From contig QKAA01000031.1 in the NCBI GenBank assembly GCA_003247275.1, positions 1 through 6,049 of the forward strand: 6,049 nt of DNA, given 5' to 3'. A model generated the notes under the pieces. It was not told the origin of the DNA, searched no databases, and was given only the letters and a program-made list of their open reading frames with translations. The position numbers were made by a program, and so were the translations under genes. Positions 4,502 through 6,049 of this stretch are shown here, one piece after another; the stretch's first letter is position 1; every line of letters begins with the position of its first letter. This DNA comes from a bacterium. GTDB lineage: Bacteria; Patescibacteriota; Microgenomatia; UBA1400; RBG-16-45-19.

Positions 4502-6004
4502 ATGAAACGCGCCACTCTCATTATCTCCGCCATCCTTCTTTTACTTTCAGTATCCCCCATCAAAGCTCAAGATAGCCACCAAGATAATGTTAACGATATG
4601 GCTCCTGAGGCTGGCGCCAATATTGCCAAATTTAATCTTGATAGTTCCAGCACCTGGTTTTCTGCTGTTGGCTGCAATGTAGCTGCCGCTGGCTGTATTG
4701 ATGAACAAACGGAAAAACCCATTCTTACCACCAGCGGTGTTGACTTTACCGCAGGCTACATCGCCTCCATCATCAGCGATCCCCCAGTCAGCTCCGCTAC
4801 GTACGTCGCAGATCTGCTTCAAAATGCCGGGTTCATCAAGCCTGCATATGCCCAAGGAGTCGGCTTTACTGGACTTTCTCCAATTCTTGGTGTTTGGAAA
4901 GCCTTCCGAAACATCGCTTACTTCCTCTTTATTATTATCTTCGTAATTATCGGCTTTATGATCATGATCCGAAAAAAGATTAGCAATAACGCCGTTCTCA
5001 CTATCCAAGAAGCTCTACCCAAAATCATCCTTACACTCATCATGATCACCTTTTCCTATGCCATAGCCGGCCTCCTTATCGACCTCATGTATCTTTCTAT
5101 CTTCGCCATCACTGGAATCTTCCAACAAACCGGAATTATTTCCAATGCTGACCAAGCTCGAAACATTTTATTTGGCAGAAACATTATCGCCATTGGTTGG
5201 AACAACTTCATGGGACCAAATGATGTTGGTGGCGAAGCTTCCCAAGCCATTGGCAAATTAGTAGAAGATGCTGTTGGTGGAGGCAAAATCCTTAAAGGTT
5301 TAGCAAATGGACTTGGCTATCTTGTAATTGCTGTAGCAATTTTCATCGCTCTCTTCCGCACTTTGTTTGCTCTCATCACCGCCTACGTCAGCATTATATT
5401 GTCCGTTATTTTTGCTCCCATTCGACTTATTATGAACGCACTACCGGGGAACGATGCTTTCGGACCTTGGTTTAAGGGCTTATTTGCCAACATTATCATT
5501 TTCCCCACCGTCGCCGTCATGATCTTAATTGGCATTTACCTTGGAGGGGCCCACAATGATGACCAAAATAGTGAAATTCAAATTACAAGCGATAACATTT
5601 TACAGGCTGGACAAACAGACGAAGGTTTTGTCCCCCCCTTCATTGCTAACAGAGACTCCTCAGGAGACCCCACCGCTGTGCGCTCCATCATCGGTTTAGG
5701 CATTATTCTTCTCCTCCCAGAAGTTGTCAAGCTCGTCAAAGAAGCTCTCCAAGTCAAGGAAACTGACTTTGGCGGCATGTCCACAAAGAACGCTCAAGGA
5801 GGCTGGGGACCCGTATATGGTTATGGCATTAAACGGCCGTTTGGCACGCTCAAACAAATGAGAACAGAGGAAGCTGAACGGAGATATGAGTGGGAGCTTC
5901 ATAATCCAGGCAAATCATACCCGCAATCTGGCAATCAAAAAGCTACCGATGCTCTAGAATTTGGTCGTCGCTTTATCGGCCTACCGCCCCGAAAAGGCCA
6001 CTAA
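4502..6004 (+). CDS. VirB6/TrbL-like polytopic membrane protein with extracytoplasmic N-terminal region
   Basis: A 500-residue protein, probably the inner-membrane channel component of the T4SS-like machine. A signal peptide (MKRATLIIS, Leu core, possible cleavage after IKA at 22) is followed by an extracytoplasmic region of about 110 residues with two cysteines (58, 65) and the motif FIKPAYAQ at 111-118. Membrane segments lie at about 135-156 (followed by RKK, hence cytoplasmic), 172-207 (one long or two short), 270-307 (two), 326-348 and 394-412. Between the central and later helices is a conserved-looking segment: FAPIRL, then LPGND-F--W, then FAN and FP (304-335). I associate this pattern with CPR membrane proteins of T4SS loci from memory. 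The final 85 residues are polar, with many Arg, Lys and Glu, and probably cytoplasmic. The family call rests on helix layout, size and neighbours, not on an invariant motif. Confidence 0.7.
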   Translation: MKRATLIISAILLLLSVSPIKAQDSHQDNVNDMAPEAGANIAKFNLDSSSTWFSAVGCNVAAAGCIDEQTEKPILTTSGVDFTAGYIASIISDPPVSSATYVADLLQNAGFIKPAYAQGVGFTGLSPILGVWKAFRNIAYFLFIIIFVIIGFMIMIRKKISNNAVLTIQEALPKIILTLIMITFSYAIAGLLIDLMYLSIFAITGIFQQTGIISNADQARNILFGRNIIAIGWNNFMGPNDVGGEASQAIGKLVEDAVGGGKILKGLANGLGYLVIAVAIFIALFRTLFALITAYVSIILSVIFAPIRLIMNALPGNDAFGPWFKGLFANIIIFPTVAVMILIGIYLGGAHNDDQNSEIQITSDNILQAGQTDEGFVPPFIANRDSSGDPTAVRSIIGLGIILLLPEVVKLVKEALQVKETDFGGMSTKNAQGGWGPVYGYGIKRPFGTLKQMRTEEAERRYEWELHNPGKSYPQSGNQKATDALEFGRRFIGLPPRKGH

Positions 6005-6042
6005 ACTTACATCTAATACTCAGCCGAAAACCCCCAATAACT

Positions 6043-6048
6043 TACAAT
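6043..6048 (+). promoter_or_regulatory. Possible -10 element at the window's right edge
   Basis: TACAAT lies 39 bases after the last stop codon and is identical to the -10 of the promoter at 950-979. If it serves a leaderless gene like others here, a start codon should follow within about 5-12 bases beyond the window. There is no good -35. The remaining 45-base tail shows no hairpin terminator. Confidence 0.2.
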
Positions 6049-6049
6049 T

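Noticed and set aside
4547..5008. 153-residue open frame on the - strand inside the VirB6-like gene
   Set aside because: It lies wholly antisense to a convincing membrane protein with a signal peptide, promoter and family-like helices, and its own translation shows no domain or ribosome binding site.
1..6049. Reassigned stop codon (TGA as glycine), as in some CPR lineages
   Set aside because: All complete genes are full length under the standard code and all end in TAA. The window gives no reason to invoke reassignment.
1..6049. CRISPR arrays, insertion sequences, tRNA or rRNA genes
   Set aside because: No regularly spaced direct repeats, transposase-like frames, terminal inverted repeats or tRNA-like cloverleaf were seen; the only notable repeat is coding similarity between pilin paralogues.

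Overview
The window suggests a Candidate Phyla Radiation (Patescibacteria) bacterium, plausibly of the Microgenomates type. This rests on the gene families and their arrangement, not on a marker gene, so the lineage is an inference. All genes lie on the + strand, all seven visible stops are TAA, and the standard code reads every gene intact, so no reassignment of TGA is needed. The content is one coherent module: a secretion/pilus locus related to type IV secretion systems (T4SS).

Layout: (1) 1-81, the last codons of a pilin-like gene; (2) 92-430 and 437-940, two tightly packed small two-helix membrane proteins of the T4SS-pilin (VirB2/TrbC-like) kind, the second with an eight-cysteine C-terminal tail; (3) 1033-1413, a third pilin-like protein with its own near-consensus promoter, strong ribosome binding site and intrinsic terminator, which makes it the best candidate for the major, highly expressed pilin; (4) 1539-1964, a fourth complete pilin-like protein with a signal peptide; (5) 2002-4458 (start could be 1969), a large secreted, 24-cysteine protein whose C-terminus resembles a lytic transglycosylase/lysozyme domain; (6) 4502-6004, a polytopic membrane protein resembling VirB6/TrbL, with an extra extracytoplasmic N-terminal region. 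There is no gene-free stretch longer than about 120 bases.

How they may work together (inference from T4SS biology): the small two-helix proteins would be membrane-stored subunits of a pilus or surface filament, the VirB6-like protein would be part of the inner-membrane channel, and the large secreted protein would open peptidoglycan locally, as VirB1 does. The energising ATPases (VirB4, VirD4, VirB11) are not in the window and would be expected nearby.

Two kinds of translation initiation seem to coexist. Genes at 92 and 1033 have Shine-Dalgarno sequences. Genes at 1539, 2002 and 4502 (and perhaps 437) have none, but carry a -10-like hexamer 5-11 bases before the ATG, as expected of leaderless or near-leaderless mRNAs. 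The most notable points are the diversified tandem pilin array, the Cys-rich pilin tail, the Cys-rich putative peptidoglycan hydrolase with unusual active-site surroundings, and the leaderless promoter pattern.
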